Shown here: positions 9,356 through 20,443 of the stretch, piece by piece
Position numbering within the stretch: position 1 is the stretch's first letter
How the letters are laid out: every line of letters starts with the position of its first letter
Origin: Yersinia massiliensis CCUG 53443
GTDB taxonomy: Bacteria; Pseudomonadota; Gammaproteobacteria; Enterobacterales; Enterobacteriaceae
Direction of reading: 5' to 3'
NCBI RefSeq assembly: GCF_000312485.1
Contig: NZ_HE997644.1
Coordinates: 287,680 to 351,679, forward strand
Length of the DNA: 64,000 nt
Translations under genes and position numbers: made by a program
Notes under the pieces: generated by a model
Databases searched by the model: none
What the model saw: only the letters and a program-made list of their open reading frames with translations
What the model was told of the DNA's origin: nothing

Positions 9356-9611
9356 TCTCAACGGGGTGCGGAAAAGCTGCTGTGGTCGTGATCAGAATTT
9401 ATTCTGCTTCGTTCCATTAACGCTGAAACAACAACGTCGCGAGGGAGGTTCAGCCGGAAGCGGACAGCACAGATAAACCGGAACGTACTGCGAGTACGTG
9501 AGGATGTCGAGTCCTGCCCAACACCGGATCCACCTCATCGCAGCACGTTTTTTTCGCTGAGAGCAAACCCGTCGAACCTGATCCGGTTAAAACCGGCGGA
9601 GGGATTTGAGA
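9356..9611 (+). promoter_or_regulatory. TPP riboswitch (thi box) with enlarged P3 arm
   Basis: Both halves of the thiamin pyrophosphate aptamer are present: P1 TCTCAA/TTGAGA (9356-9361 and 9606-9611), GGGGTGC at 9363-9369, GCTGAGA at 9556-9562, then ACCCGTCGAACCTGATCCGG and the GGAGGGATTTGAG end. In E. coli thiB about 13-15 bases join GGGGTGC to GCTGAGA; here there are 186. The insert closes as a longer P3: GGAAAA (9370-9375) with TTTTTC (9550-9555), then TGCTGTGGT (9378-9386) with ATCGCAGCA (9537-9545). It precedes thiB by 82 bases, so it should switch thiBPQ off when TPP is abundant. Confidence 0.85.
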
Positions 9612-9693
9612 AAAATAACGCCGCCTCACTGCGATGCCGATGTTATTCACCGCCTCAGATACCTTTGCCACCTTTATCTTTAAGGAGTGCAAA

Positions 9694-10683
9694 GTGTTTA
9701 AACGCATGATTCCCTGCTTGTTCTTATTTTCTGTTGCCGCTGTTGCTGCCGATAAACCCACCTTGACGGTTTACACTTACGACTCCTTTGCTGCCGACTG
9801 GGGACCAGGGCCAGCAATAAAAAAAGCCTTTGAAGCCGAATGCGATTGCCAGCTTAAATTTGTGGCGCTGGAAGACGGCGTTTCACTGCTAAACCGCCTG
9901 CGAATGGAAGGGAAAAACAGCCAAGCTGATGTGATTTTGGGTTTAGATAACAATTTGGTACAGGCAGCGGAACAAACGGGGTTATTCGCCCCCAGCCAAG
10001 TGGATACGAGCGCGCTAACACTCCCTGAACCATGGCAAAACAAAACCTTTGTCCCTTTCGACTACGGCTATTTCGCCTTTGTGTATGACAAAAACAAACT
10101 GAAAAATCCGCCAAAAAGCCTGCAAGAATTGGTCAGCAGTGATGCGCCGTGGAAAGTGATTTATCAAGATCCTCGCACCAGTACACCGGGCCTGGGTTTG
10201 ATGTTGTGGATGCAAAAAGTGTATGGCGATAAAGCGCCGCAGGCCTGGCAACAACTGGCGAAGAAAACCGTCACTGTCACCAAAGGCTGGAGTGAGGCTT
10301 ATGGTCTTTTCCTCAAAGGTGAAGGCGATTTGGTACTGAGCTATACCACCTCACCGGCTTACCATCTGATTGAAGAGAAGAAAGATAATTATGCCGCCGC
10401 TGATTTCAGTGAAGGCCACTATCTGCAAGTGGAAGTCGCCGGTCAAGTCGCGTCCAGCAAACAGCCAGAACTGGCACAACGCTTTATGAAATTCATCGTT
10501 ACCCCCGCGTTCCAAGAACATATTCCGACCGGTAACTGGATGTATCCCGTCATCAAGATGGATCTGCCTGTTGGGTTTGAAACGCTAAACGTGCCGCAAA
10601 AAGCGTTGCAGTTTGATGCTAAAGACGTGGCCGATAACCGTGGAAAATGGATTCAGGCATGGCAATCCGCCGTCAGCCGTTAA
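9694..10683 (+). CDS. thiB: Thiamin ABC transporter, periplasmic binding protein
   Basis: 329-aa periplasmic receptor for thiamin and its phosphates. It begins with a signal peptide (KRMIPCLFLFSVAAVAA) and then LTVYTYDSFAADWGPGP, almost identical to E. coli ThiB. Other matches include EDGVSLLNRLRMEGKN, FVPFDYGYFAFVYDKNKLKNPP, YQDPRTSTPGLGL and SEGHYLQVEVA. I chose the GTG at 9694: it has TAAGGAG seven bases upstream and gives the family length. The upstream in-frame ATG at 9634 would put 20 residues before the signal peptide. First gene of thiBPQ. Confidence 0.93.
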   Translation: MFKRMIPCLFLFSVAAVAADKPTLTVYTYDSFAADWGPGPAIKKAFEAECDCQLKFVALEDGVSLLNRLRMEGKNSQADVILGLDNNLVQAAEQTGLFAPSQVDTSALTLPEPWQNKTFVPFDYGYFAFVYDKNKLKNPPKSLQELVSSDAPWKVIYQDPRTSTPGLGLMLWMQKVYGDKAPQAWQQLAKKTVTVTKGWSEAYGLFLKGEGDLVLSYTTSPAYHLIEEKKDNYAAADFSEGHYLQVEVAGQVASSKQPELAQRFMKFIVTPAFQEHIPTGNWMYPVIKMDLPVGFETLNVPQKALQFDAKDVADNRGKWIQAWQSAVSR

Positions 10684-12266
10684 TCCCCGCGTGGTTGTGG
10701 CCAGGGCTGCTCGCCGCTGCGCTGATAGTCGGTGTCGCCTTATTGGCGTTCACCGCGATTTGGCGACATGCGCCGGCGGCCGACTGGCGCAGCCTCTGGC
10801 ATGACAGCTATCTGTGGCATGTGATTCGCTTTACCTTCTGGCAGGCGTTTCTCTCTGCGTTACTGTCAGTGCTACCCGCCATTTTTCTGGCGCGCGCCCT
10901 GTATCGCCGCCGCTTTCCTGGCCGCCAATTGATGCTGCGTTTATGTGCCATGACGCTGGTGTTACCCGTGCTTGTCGCGCTATTTGGTATTTTGACAGTG
11001 TATGGTCGCCAAGGTTGGCTAGCGGGATTATTTGGCTGGATGGGGGTGGATTACCGTTTCTCCCCCTATGGTTTGCAAGGCATTTTACTGGCGCATATCT
11101 TCTTCAATATGCCGCTGGCAACACGATTACTGTTGCAGTCATTGGAGAGTATCGCCGTAGAACAGCGGCAATTAGCGGCGCAATTAGGCATGAACGGTTG
11201 GCAGCATTTCCGCTGGGTCGAATGGCCCTACCTACGCCGCCAGATTCTGCCCACTGCTGCACTGATTTTTATGCTCTGTTTTGCCAGTTTCGCCACCGTG
11301 CTATCACTGGGCGGCGGGCCGCAAGCCACCACTATCGAGCTGGCCATTTATCAGGCGCTGAGTTACGACTACGATCTCGGGCGCGCCGCACTGTTGGCGT
11401 TGATTCAACTGGGCTGCTGCTTGGGGTTAGTGATATTGAGTCAGCGGCTTAATTCCGTACTGGCGGTCGGCAATACCCATGCGCAAGTCTGGCGCAATCA
11501 GCAAGATAGCCCTTGGTCGCGCATCAGCGATACGCTGCTCATAGGTGCCGCCTTGCTATTGATGGTTCCGCCGTTGTTAGCCGTCGTCATTGATGGCAGT
11601 AATCAGACGATCCTGACGGTGTTGCAACAACCGGCACTTTGGCAAGCCTTCTTCACCTCGCTGACGATTGCCATTGGGGCCGGATTGCTGTGTGTGACCC
11701 TCACCATGATGCTGTTGTGGAGTAGCCGTGAGCTAAAGTTACGCCATCAAATGGCTTATGGTCAGGCGCTCGAAGTGAGTGGCATGGTGATTTTGGCGAT
11801 GCCGGGTATCGTGTTAGCGACCGGTTTCTTCTTGCTGCTCAACGACACGGTTGGCTTACCGCAATCCCCTTACGCACTGGTGATCCTCACCAATGCGCTG
11901 ATGGCGGTGCCCTATGCCTTGAAAGTGCTGGATAACCCAATGCGGGATCTGGCGGAACGCTACACGCCGCTGTGCTTATCACTGGATATTCGCGGCTGGC
12001 ATCGGTTGCGCTATATTGAACTGAGTGCCCTGAAACGCCCATTGGCGCAAGCACTGGCCTTTGCCTGCGTGCTCTCTATTGGCGACTTTGGCGTGGTGGC
12101 ATTATTTGGCAATGAACATTTCCGCACCTTGCCATTTTATCTCTATCAACAGATAGGTTCTTACCGTAGCCACGATGGTGCAGTGACCGCCTTGCTCTTG
12201 CTGTTGCTCTGTTTCTTGCTGTTTACCCTTATTGAACGACTGCCGAGCCGCCATGCTAACGCTTGA
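10659..12266 (+). CDS. thiP: Thiamin ABC transporter, permease
   Basis: 535-aa inner-membrane permease with two fused binding-protein-dependent transport domains, each bearing an EAA-like loop ([46 protein letters not shown]). Long identical blocks with E. coli ThiP include [20 protein letters not shown] and [20 protein letters not shown]. The start at 10659 ([10 protein letters not shown]) matches the family; the ATG at 10647 is four codons earlier. It overlaps the end of thiB by 25 bp, suggesting translational coupling. Confidence 0.93.
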   Translation: MAIRRQPLIPAWLWPGLLAAALIVGVALLAFTAIWRHAPAADWRSLWHDSYLWHVIRFTFWQAFLSALLSVLPAIFLARALYRRRFPGRQLMLRLCAMTLVLPVLVALFGILTVYGRQGWLAGLFGWMGVDYRFSPYGLQGILLAHIFFNMPLATRLLLQSLESIAVEQRQLAAQLGMNGWQHFRWVEWPYLRRQILPTAALIFMLCFASFATVLSLGGGPQATTIELAIYQALSYDYDLGRAALLALIQLGCCLGLVILSQRLNSVLAVGNTHAQVWRNQQDSPWSRISDTLLIGAALLLMVPPLLAVVIDGSNQTILTVLQQPALWQAFFTSLTIAIGAGLLCVTLTMMLLWSSRELKLRHQMAYGQALEVSGMVILAMPGIVLATGFFLLLNDTVGLPQSPYALVILTNALMAVPYALKVLDNPMRDLAERYTPLCLSLDIRGWHRLRYIELSALKRPLAQALAFACVLSIGDFGVVALFGNEHFRTLPFYLYQQIGSYRSHDGAVTALLLLLLCFLLFTLIERLPSRHANA

Positions 12267-12960
12267 AAAAATCACTTATCTGTATGACCACTTACCCATG
12301 CGCTTTGATGTGCGGATTCAACAGGGTGAACGGGTGGCCATCCTCGGGCCGAGTGGCGCAGGGAAAAGCACCCTGCTGAGCCTGATTGCGGGTTTTTTAG
12401 CGCCCACCAGCGGCCACATGTTACTGAACCATCAGGATCATACCGCCACCCCGCCCGCCCAACGGCCGGTGTCGATGCTGTTTCAGGAGAACAATTTATT
12501 CTCCCATCTGAGTGTGGAACAGAATATCGGGCTGGGCTTGCATCCGGGGCTGAAACTGAATCAGGAACAAAAAAAACTACTGCGCCAAATTGCCCAGCAA
12601 GTGGGATTAGAGGACTGCCTCGATCGCCTGCCAGCCCAGCTTTCTGGTGGTCAACGCCAACGAGCGGCATTGGCGCGGTGTTTGGTACGCAGCCAGCCCA
12701 TCTTGCTGCTCGATGAGCCATTTTCGGCGCTAGATCCCGCGTTGCGTAATGAAATGCTGTTATTGGTTGATCAGGTGTGCCGCCAGCGACAACTCACCCT
12801 ATTGATGGTGTCACACAATCTTGATGATGCCGCACGCATCGCCGATCGTACCTTGCTGATCGTCGATGGCCGCATTTATTACGACGGCCCGACACAAGCA
12901 CTGGTGAATGGCAGCGCCCCCGAAGCCAAGGTACTGGGGATCGCCACCTCAAGTTTGTGA
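12253..12960 (+). CDS. thiQ: Thiamin ABC transporter, ATPase
   Basis: 235-aa ABC ATPase that powers ThiBP. Walker [10 protein letters not shown] near residue 33, Q-loop FQENNLF, signature LSGGQRQR, Walker [14 protein letters not shown] and the switch His in MVSHNLDDA are all intact. Start ATG 12253 ([18 protein letters not shown]) matches E. coli ThiQ; it overlaps thiP by 14 bp. It ends 20 bp from the convergent yabI. Confidence 0.93.
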   Translation: MLTLEKITYLYDHLPMRFDVRIQQGERVAILGPSGAGKSTLLSLIAGFLAPTSGHMLLNHQDHTATPPAQRPVSMLFQENNLFSHLSVEQNIGLGLHPGLKLNQEQKKLLRQIAQQVGLEDCLDRLPAQLSGGQRQRAALARCLVRSQPILLLDEPFSALDPALRNEMLLLVDQVCRQRQLTLLMVSHNLDDAARIADRTLLIVDGRIYYDGPTQALVNGSAPEAKVLGIATSSL

Positions 12961-12980
12961 TTGGGGTGAGCACATGGCGA

Positions 12981-13748
12981 TCAGCCAGCCAGCACCTTCC
13001 ACAACAAATGACGATAAACCGGCATGATGGGTTGCATATGCAGCCAAACAAAACTGGCTATCGCCATGGCAATCGCCAACACCGTCAGCCAACGCAGCCG
13101 GCCAAGAGGTAACCAACGGCTGAGACGGTCTGGGCTACGTTTACCAAAACGCCACCAGCGCCATGACAACCAACACGCCAGCCAAATCAACAGGACAACC
13201 GTAACCAGCAAACACTTGAACATAAAGCTATTGGCACTGGGCGGAATATCAATAGCAACACCGGCGAGAATACCGGGGAAAAAGTAGATAGGTGGCCAAG
13301 TGAGGCAACCTATCACATTGGGTAGCGCGAATTTGACCGGCGGCAGATTTAGCATCCCCGCCACCATCGGCACGATAGGCCGTGCGGGACCAATAAAGCG
13401 CCCTAGTAGCACCGTTGCCATACTGTGGTTGTGCAGCGCATGCTCGGTTTTTGCCAACAAGGATTTATGCTTTTTCAGGAACGACCAGCGGTGTAGCGGT
13501 TCTTTGAAGCGGCGACCAATAAAGTACGAGAGCCAGTCACCCGTGAGGCACCCCACCGTCGCGGCGGCCCAAGCCCAATAAAAACTCATCTCTCCACTGC
13601 CAATCAATGCCCCGACCGTCGTCATCATGACCGTACCGGGCAAGAGCATTCCCACCAGCGCTAAAGATTCGAGAAATGTCACTAACATGACGACAAATAG
13701 CGCGAAAGCCAGTGATTGTGTCAATAAATGTAATACGTAGGCTTCCAT
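12981..13748 (-). CDS. yabI: DedA-family membrane protein YabI
   Basis: 255-aa inner-membrane protein of the DedA/SNARE-associated family, proposed lipid flippases that also support proton-motive force and drug tolerance. Seen: the family core GxxxGD (TVGCLTGDWLSYFIGRRF), then LGRFIGPARPIVPMVAGMLN carrying the conserved Arg, and several hydrophobic spans. Length equals E. coli YabI (254), and the thiQ-yabI neighbourhood is the same. The substrate of this member is unknown. Confidence 0.9.
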   Translation of the reverse strand: MEAYVLHLLTQSLAFALFVVMLVTFLESLALVGMLLPGTVMMTTVGALIGSGEMSFYWAWAAATVGCLTGDWLSYFIGRRFKEPLHRWSFLKKHKSLLAKTEHALHNHSMATVLLGRFIGPARPIVPMVAGMLNLPPVKFALPNVIGCLTWPPIYFFPGILAGVAIDIPPSANSFMFKCLLVTVVLLIWLACWLSWRWWRFGKRSPDRLSRWLPLGRLRWLTVLAIAMAIASFVWLHMQPIMPVYRHLLWKVLAG

Positions 13749-13942
13749 AGATTTATCCGTTTATCGTAACGCTCAGTGAGTTAACAACCCTGTTTAAGGC
13801 GCGGGGGATTGTCCGGCCCTCGGCTAAATCAGTCAATCAGCAATTTCTCGCATTTGGCATCAAACCACAGCAACCTTAGCCGCAAGACCAATGATTTTGC
13901 GGGTAGATAGATTGAGAGTAATCTATCATTGAAATAGACAAT

Positions 13943-13962
13943 TACTGTATAAATACCCATAC
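13943..13962 (+). promoter_or_regulatory. Candidate LexA (SOS) operator upstream of polB
   Basis: TACTGTATAAATACCCATAC lies about 57 bp before the polB start. The left half matches the LexA consensus (TACTGTATAT) well, but the right half ends in CCAT where ACAG is expected, so it would be a weak box. polB is an SOS gene in E. coli, which supports the call. Confidence 0.5.
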
Positions 13963-14019
13963 TAAGATAGCTTAAGATTTCAAACGATATTAATTCATTC
14001 ATATACTAAAGGTAGCACT

Positions 14020-16392
14020 GTGGGGCAAACCCGTCAGGGCTTCCTGCTCACCCGCCACTGGCGCGATACGCAGGCAGGCACCGAAGTTGAATTCTGGTTA
14101 GCCACCAATGAAGGCCCGCAGCATGTCCGGCTGCCACCTCAGCCATCGGTGGCCTTTATCCCGGCTGAACAACGGCAACGGGCTGAAACGCTGCTGCGTG
14201 ATGAACGTCGCTGGGAACTGCGCCCTCTTGAGCTAACAGACTTCCATCAACGCCCCGTTTTGGGCCTGTATTGCAGCCAGCATCGCCAATTAATCCGCTT
14301 GGAAAAACTGCTCCGCGAAAGTGGCGTGAATGTGTATGAGGGTGATATACGCCCGCCTGAACGTTTTCTGATGGAACGCTTTATTACCGCGCCAGTCTGG
14401 TTCAGTGGTGACGACAACGGTAACGGCCCACTGCTCAAGACCCAAATGAAACCCGCCGATGACTACCGACCGACACTGAAGCTGCTATCACTGGATATCG
14501 AAACCAGTGAACACGGCGAGCTTTACTGTATTGGGCTCGAGGGTTGTGGCCAGCGTCAGGTCTACATGCTCGGGCCACCCAATGGGGAGACGCAAGAGGC
14601 TGCCACACTGGATTTCAATCTGGAATATGTTGCCAGCCGCCCGCTGTTACTGGAAAAACTGAATCAGTGGCTGGAACAGTATGATCCCGATGCCATTATC
14701 GGTTGGAATTTGGTGCAGTTCGATTTACGGGTATTGCAAAAGCACGCCGACCGCTATCAGATCCCGCTGCGCTTTGGCCGTGGTGGTAACCTGCTCGAAT
14801 GGCGTGAACACGGTTTTAAGCAAGGGCATTTCTTCGCCTCTGCCGCTGGGCGGTTGATTATCGATGGCATTGAGGCACTCAAATCAGCCACTTGGAACTT
14901 CCCCTCTTTCAGCTTGGAATCGGTTTCCCAGACGTTACTGGGCGAAGGTAAAGCCAGTGATAATCCTTATCAGCGTATGGATGAGATCAATCATCGTTTT
15001 GCCCATGATAAGCCCGCGCTGGCTCGTTATAACCTAAAAGACTGCGAGTTGGTGACACGGATCTTTGCCAAAACTGAGCTGCTGAGCTTTTTGCTTGAGC
15101 GCTCTACCGTTACTGGGCTAGCGGCAGATCGTAGTGGTGGTTCAGTGGCGGCGTTTACTCATCTTTATCTGCCACGAATGCACCGCATCGGTTATGTCGC
15201 CCCCAACTTAGGCGAACTCCCCGAAGAGCACAGCCCCGGTGGCTTTGTGATGGATTCCCAACCCGGTTTATATGATTCGGTATTGGTGCTCGACTATAAA
15301 AGCCTGTACCCCTCGATTATCCGCACCTTTTTAATCGATCCGGTGGGATTGGTGGTAGGGATGCAGCAACCCGATGAACAACACTCTGTACCGGGTTTTC
15401 GTGGGGCTTGGTTCTCCCGCGAGAAACACTGCCTGCCCGCCATCGTTAACCAGATCTGGCAGGGAAGAGAAGCGGCGAAACGCCAACAAAATAAGCCGTT
15501 ATCGCAAGCGCTGAAGATCATTATGAACGCCTTTTATGGCGTGTTAGGCTCCAGCGGATGCCGTTTTTTCGATCCGCGACTCGCCTCATCAATCACCTTG
15601 CGCGGTCATGACATCATGCGCCAAACCCGCGAATTGATTGAAGCCCAAGGCTATCAGGTGATTTATGGCGATACAGACTCAACCTTTGTCTGGCTGAAGA
15701 ATGCGCATAGCGAAGAGCAGGCATCGCACATTGGTCGAGCACTGGTTCAACACGTCAATCAATGGTGGCAAAACCATATACGGCAAACCTATGATTTGCC
15801 CTGCGCCTTAGAGTTGGAATTTGAAACCCATTATCGGCGCTTTCTGATGCCTACCATTCGTGGCGCAGAGCAAGGCAGTAAAAAACGCTATGCTGGCCTT
15901 ATCACTACCCCCGATGGCGATAAAATGGTCTACAAAGGGCTAGAGACAGTGCGCACGGATTGGACCCCACTGGCGCAACAATTCCAACGTGAGCTCTACC
16001 TGCTGATTTTCCAGCAACAGCCCTATCAGGACTATGTGCGCGATTATGTGGCACGCACACTGAATGGCGAGTTAGATAATCAACTGATTTACCGTAAACG
16101 CCTACGTCGACGGCTGGATGACTATCAACGCAATGTGCCACCTCATGCCAGAGCGGCCCGTTTAGCCGATGAGTTCAACCGCCAGCAAGGCCGCCCATTA
16201 CAATATCAAAATGGCGGTTGGATAAACTATGTGATGACCACCGCAGGCCCAGAGCCGCTGGAAACACGCCAATCCCCTATCGATTACGATCACTATCTCA
16301 CCCGCCAGCTACAACCGGTTGCTGACGCTATACTTCCTTTTATGCACGATGACTTCACCACGCTGATCACGGGTCAGATGGGGTTATTTTAA
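14020..16392 (+). CDS. polB: DNA polymerase II
   Basis: 790-aa family-B DNA polymerase used in SOS repair and replication restart. It has a 3'-5' exonuclease domain (Exo[11 protein letters not shown] near residue 157; Exo[12 protein letters not shown]; Exo[12 protein letters not shown]) and polymerase motifs [10 protein letters not shown] (about 424), [12 protein letters not shown] and YGDTDST (about 548). It ends in QMGLF, a sliding-clamp-binding type C-terminus. The start is GTG: it aligns with the E. coli N-terminus and no suitable ATG lies near. The catalytic motifs are complete. Confidence 0.95.
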   Translation: MGQTRQGFLLTRHWRDTQAGTEVEFWLATNEGPQHVRLPPQPSVAFIPAEQRQRAETLLRDERRWELRPLELTDFHQRPVLGLYCSQHRQLIRLEKLLRESGVNVYEGDIRPPERFLMERFITAPVWFSGDDNGNGPLLKTQMKPADDYRPTLKLLSLDIETSEHGELYCIGLEGCGQRQVYMLGPPNGETQEAATLDFNLEYVASRPLLLEKLNQWLEQYDPDAIIGWNLVQFDLRVLQKHADRYQIPLRFGRGGNLLEWREHGFKQGHFFASAAGRLIIDGIEALKSATWNFPSFSLESVSQTLLGEGKASDNPYQRMDEINHRFAHDKPALARYNLKDCELVTRIFAKTELLSFLLERSTVTGLAADRSGGSVAAFTHLYLPRMHRIGYVAPNLGELPEEHSPGGFVMDSQPGLYDSVLVLDYKSLYPSIIRTFLIDPVGLVVGMQQPDEQHSVPGFRGAWFSREKHCLPAIVNQIWQGREAAKRQQNKPLSQALKIIMNAFYGVLGSSGCRFFDPRLASSITLRGHDIMRQTRELIEAQGYQVIYGDTDSTFVWLKNAHSEEQASHIGRALVQHVNQWWQNHIRQTYDLPCALELEFETHYRRFLMPTIRGAEQGSKKRYAGLITTPDGDKMVYKGLETVRTDWTPLAQQFQRELYLLIFQQQPYQDYVRDYVARTLNGELDNQLIYRKRLRRRLDDYQRNVPPHARAARLADEFNRQQGRPLQYQNGGWINYVMTTAGPEPLETRQSPIDYDHYLTRQLQPVADAILPFMHDDFTTLITGQMGLF

Positions 16393-16528
16393 TCGTCATT
16401 CCGTTGTTTTAGAGGTGACGTCGCGCTCGCCTTCCATTACCATAGCGCCCTTGCCAAAATTGCATCAATCGCACTGACAAACACGTTTTTATTCATTACT
16501 GTCAAACAAAAAATCGAGCCGATAATTT

Positions 16529-19435
16529 ATGCCTTTTACACTTGGTCAACGCTGGATCAGCGACACAGAAAGTGAGCTTGGATTAGGTACTGTCGTTGCC
16601 ATCGACGTACGCATGGTGACCTTACTGTTCCCCGCCACCGGTGAAAACCGCCTTTACGCTAGAAATGATTCGCCGATCACCCGCGTGATGTTCAATCCGG
16701 GCGATACCATCACTCACCACGAAGGCTGGCAGCTAAAAGTGGACGACGTGACACTCGAAAATGGGCTGATTACCTATATCGGCACCCGTCTAGATACAGA
16801 AGAGACGGGCGTCTCGATGCGTGAAGTTTTGCTCGATAGCAAACTGACCTTTAGCAAACCGCAGGATCGCTTATTTGCCGGCCAGATCGACCGTATGGAT
16901 CGATTCGCCCTGCGTTTTCGCGCCCGTAAATATCAAAGTGAGCAATTCCGCTTAGCGTGGAGTGGCTTGCGTGGCGTCCGTGCTAGCCTGATCCCACACC
17001 AACTCCATATCGCTTATGAAGTGGGCCAGCGCCATGCACCGCGTGTCTTGCTAGCTGATGAAGTGGGTTTGGGTAAAACCATTGAAGCTGGGATGATTAT
17101 TAACCAGCAATTGCTGTCTAGCCGCGCTGAGCGCGTGCTGATTGTGGTGCCAGAAAGCCTACAGCATCAGTGGCTAGTTGAAATGCTGCGCCGCTTCAAC
17201 CTGCGCTTCTCTCTGTTTGATGACAGCCGTTATTCCGAATCTCTGCTCGATAGCACGAACCCATTCGAAACCGAGCAACTGGTTATCTGTTCACTGGACT
17301 TTGTGCGCCGTAATAAGCAGCGTTTGGAACAGTTAGCCGATGCCTCTTGGGATCTGCTGGTCGTCGATGAAGCGCACCATCTGGCGTGGAGTGAAGAAGC
17401 GCCAAGCCGTGAGTATCAGGTCATCGAACAATTGGCTGAAAATATTCCTGGCGTGCTGCTGCTGACCGCGACCCCTGAGCAACTCGGCCAACAGAGCCAC
17501 TTTGCGCGTTTGCGTTTGCTCGATCCCGATCGCTTCCACGACTACGAAGAGTTCGTCAACGAACAGCAAAAATATCGCCCGATTGCCGACGCGGTGACGT
17601 TGCTGCTGGGTGGCGAGCGCTTAGCTGACGATAAGCTGAATTTGTTGGGTGAGTTGATGGCTGAGCAGGACATTGAGCCACTGCTGAAAGCTGCCAATAG
17701 CCAAAGTGAAGACAGTGAAGCTGCGCGCAAAGAGTTAGTTGCCATGTTGATGGACAGACACGGCACCAGCCGAATCTTGTTCCGTAACACCCGTAATGGC
17801 GTGAAAGGCTTCCCGCATCGCGTTTTGCATCAGATTAAGCTGCCATTGCCGACGCAATACCAAACGGCGATCAAAGTGTCCGGCATCATGGGCGCCAAAA
17901 AAGCGCTGGAAGCGCGCGCGAAAGATATGTTGTATCCCGAGCAAATCTATCAGGAGTTTGAAGGTGAAAACGCAACGTGGTGGAACTTTGATCCCCGCGT
18001 TGAGTGGTTGCTTAACTACCTGATTGCTCATCGTAACGAGAAAGTGTTGGTCATTTGCGCGCAAGCCGCCACCGCATTGCAGCTCGAGCAAGTGTTGCGT
18101 GAGCGCGAAGCTATCCGTGCTGCCGTGTTCCACGAAGGTTTGTCACTGATTGAACGCGACCGCGCCGCCGCCTATTTTGCTTCTGAAGAAGATGGCGCAC
18201 AGGTGTTGCTGTGTTCTGAAATTGGTTCCGAAGGGCGTAACTTCCAGTTTGCCTGTCAGTTGGTGATGTTCGATTTACCTTTCAACCCTGACTTGTTGGA
18301 ACAACGTATTGGCCGCTTAGACCGTATCGGCCAGAATCGCGAAATCCAAATCATGGTGCCGTATCTGGAAAATACCGCGCAGGCGGTACTGGTGCGTTGG
18401 TATCACGAAGGGTTGGATGCTTTCGAGCATACTTGCCCGACGGGCCGGACAATTTATGATGCCGGCTACCAAACACTGATTGGCTATTTGGCGACCCCGA
18501 ATGAGCAAGAGGGGTTGGATGAGTTTATCCAAACTTGCCGCCAGCAACATGAAGCGCTGAAACTTCAATTGGAGCAAGGGCGTGACCGCTTACTGGAGAT
18601 GCATTCCAACGGTGGCGAACATGGGCAAGAATTAGCGCAAATTATCGCGGATCAAGATAATGACGTTAACTTGGTCAGCTTTGCACTAAACCTGTTCGAT
18701 ATTGTCGGGATCAATCAAGAAGACCGCAGTGATAATCTGATTGTACTGACGCCATCTGACCATATGCTGGTGCCTGATTTTCCTGGGCTCCCACAAGATG
18801 GCTGCACCGTTACCTTTGATCGTGAACAAGCGCTCTCACGGGAAGATGCCCAATTTGTCAGTTGGGAGCACCCGATCATCCGTAATGGTTTGGATCTGAT
18901 CCTGTCGGGTGATACTGGTAGCTGTGCTGTTTCATTATTGAAAAACAAAGCGTTACCGGTCGGGACGCTGCTGGCTGAATTAGTGTATGTGGTGGAAGCA
19001 CAAGCACCGAAACACCTGCAACTGACCCGTTTCTTACCGCCGACCCCAGTGCGGATGCTGATGGACCGTAACGGCACCAATCTGGCGGCACAGGTTGAGT
19101 TTGAATCCTTTAACCGTCAGTTGAATGCGGTCAACCGTCATACCTCCAGCAAACTGGTCAATGCGGTACAGCAAGAAGTGCACACCATGTTGCAGCAAGC
19201 GGAAGCATTGGTTGAAGAGCAAGCGCGCATGCTGATTGATGCGGCTAAGCATGAAGCTGATGATAAGTTGAGCGCAGAACTGGCCCGTTTGGAAGCGCTA
19301 AAAGCGGTGAATCCTAATATTCGCGATGACGAACTCGAGGCGCTGGAACATAACCGTAAACTGGTGCTGGAAAGCCTGAATCAGGCGGGTTGGCGTTTAG
19401 ACGCGATTCGTTTGGTGGTGGTCACTCACCAGTAA
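16529..19435 (+). CDS. rapA: RNA polymerase-associated SWI2/SNF2 ATPase RapA
   Basis: 968-aa protein, the same length as E. coli RapA (HepA). It binds RNA polymerase and recycles it after transcription. Seen: N-terminal Tudor-like region ([19 protein letters not shown]), Walker [15 protein letters not shown] near residue 175, DEAH near 280, the helicase C-terminal segment [15 protein letters not shown] / [14 protein letters not shown] / [13 protein letters not shown], and a C-terminal domain ending [11 protein letters not shown]. It starts 136 bp after polB, as in E. coli. Confidence 0.96.
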   Translation: MPFTLGQRWISDTESELGLGTVVAIDVRMVTLLFPATGENRLYARNDSPITRVMFNPGDTITHHEGWQLKVDDVTLENGLITYIGTRLDTEETGVSMREVLLDSKLTFSKPQDRLFAGQIDRMDRFALRFRARKYQSEQFRLAWSGLRGVRASLIPHQLHIAYEVGQRHAPRVLLADEVGLGKTIEAGMIINQQLLSSRAERVLIVVPESLQHQWLVEMLRRFNLRFSLFDDSRYSESLLDSTNPFETEQLVICSLDFVRRNKQRLEQLADASWDLLVVDEAHHLAWSEEAPSREYQVIEQLAENIPGVLLLTATPEQLGQQSHFARLRLLDPDRFHDYEEFVNEQQKYRPIADAVTLLLGGERLADDKLNLLGELMAEQDIEPLLKAANSQSEDSEAARKELVAMLMDRHGTSRILFRNTRNGVKGFPHRVLHQIKLPLPTQYQTAIKVSGIMGAKKALEARAKDMLYPEQIYQEFEGENATWWNFDPRVEWLLNYLIAHRNEKVLVICAQAATALQLEQVLREREAIRAAVFHEGLSLIERDRAAAYFASEEDGAQVLLCSEIGSEGRNFQFACQLVMFDLPFNPDLLEQRIGRLDRIGQNREIQIMVPYLENTAQAVLVRWYHEGLDAFEHTCPTGRTIYDAGYQTLIGYLATPNEQEGLDEFIQTCRQQHEALKLQLEQGRDRLLEMHSNGGEHGQELAQIIADQDNDVNLVSFALNLFDIVGINQEDRSDNLIVLTPSDHMLVPDFPGLPQDGCTVTFDREQALSREDAQFVSWEHPIIRNGLDLILSGDTGSCAVSLLKNKALPVGTLLAELVYVVEAQAPKHLQLTRFLPPTPVRMLMDRNGTNLAAQVEFESFNRQLNAVNRHTSSKLVNAVQQEVHTMLQQAEALVEEQARMLIDAAKHEADDKLSAELARLEALKAVNPNIRDDELEALEHNRKLVLESLNQAGWRLDAIRLVVVTHQ

Positions 19436-19452
19436 TGTCTTAAGTGCTCAAT

Positions 19453-19494
19453 GCAAGGTGAGAGCCGGGATAGGAAGCCCAGTTTTCACCTTGC
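19453..19494 (+). terminator. Hairpin downstream of rapA
   Basis: Nine-base-pair stem GCAAGGTGA (19453-19461) with TCACCTTGC (19486-19494). The T-rich stretch (seven T from 19505) is separated by about ten bases, so this is a probable but non-standard terminator between rapA and the convergent island gene. Confidence 0.45.
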
Positions 19495-19553
19495 CTTATC
19501 AGTGGTTTTTTTCAGAATAATGTCACCACCTCTTCCCTATCGCAGCAAAGCCC

Positions 19554-20438
19554 TTAACACCAATACGCCATAAAGTTGACCGTGGAACGATCTAAGCCAC
19601 GCTCACCAATCAGATAGCGGCGTAAAACCTTCACTGTTGAAGACTCCGCGGCGACCCATGCGTAGAACGCCTTCTCGCCTTCGGCGCGTTCCCATAGCAC
19701 CTCACCGCCCAAGCTATTCTCTGCCAACGATTGCCCAGCGACCTGCGCCATATCTGGGATCTGTACCGATTGACGTACCGCATCTACTAATAAACGACCG
19801 TGTGCGGCTTGCCCTTCAGTATCTCGTGGCAACCAATGTACTTGTGCAAACGGATATTGCTCAAGATTGAGGCAATCACCGGCGAGCGGCACCTCAAAAA
19901 ATGCTTGAACCTGTGGGGGGCTAATCTGCAAGGCCAATTGTTCCAAAATAGCCACGGCTGCCGGCAACGCCGTCTCATCAGCAATCAATAGCGCTTGCGT
20001 CATCTGCGCGGGGGGTGACCATTCATAACCCCCGCTATCGAGTGGATATTCAGCATTCGGTGCCACGACCTGAATGGCATCGCCCGCTTTGGCATGTGTT
20101 GCCCAAGCGGATGCTGGGCCCGTTTCGCCGTGCAAAACAAACTCCACATCCATCTCATTTAGCTCGGTACGCAACGCGCGCAGAGTATAGGTGCGCATCA
20201 CCGGACGTTGCGCTTTGGGTAAATCCATGTAGCTGCGATACCAGTCATCACCCTTTTCCAACTGCGGGATCTGTCCGTCTTCTGCTGGGAATAACAATTT
20301 GATCCGCTGATCGGGCGCCTCAAGTTTCATGCGATTAACTTCTGCCCCTTCAAAGACACAACGCATCAATGAAGGTGATACATTTTCTTTTGACTTCAAT
20401 CTGATATCAAAAATTCGGTAGCTTGACGAGCCGGACAT
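19554..20438 (-). CDS. Siderophore-interacting protein (FAD-dependent ferric-siderophore reductase family)
   Basis: 294-aa flavoprotein of the SIP/YqjH/ViuB family, which reduces ferric siderophores in the cytoplasm to release Fe2+. Seen: the FAD-binding segment with RPVMRTYTLRALR and EFVLHGETGPASAWA, and a C-terminal NAD(P)H-type domain (LLIADETALPAAVAIL, AFYAWVAAESSTVKVLRRYL). The chosen ATG at 20438 has AGGAG in front; that Shine-Dalgarno lies inside the end of the MFS gene, whose stop is five bases before this start, so the two are probably coupled. Placement beside iuc genes suggests ferric-aerobactin as substrate. Confidence 0.82.
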   Translation of the reverse strand: MSGSSSYRIFDIRLKSKENVSPSLMRCVFEGAEVNRMKLEAPDQRIKLLFPAEDGQIPQLEKGDDWYRSYMDLPKAQRPVMRTYTLRALRTELNEMDVEFVLHGETGPASAWATHAKAGDAIQVVAPNAEYPLDSGGYEWSPPAQMTQALLIADETALPAAVAILEQLALQISPPQVQAFFEVPLAGDCLNLEQYPFAQVHWLPRDTEGQAAHGRLLVDAVRQSVQIPDMAQVAGQSLAENSLGGEVLWERAEGEKAFYAWVAAESSTVKVLRRYLIGERGLDRSTVNFMAYWC

Positions 20439-20443
20439 TTTCG

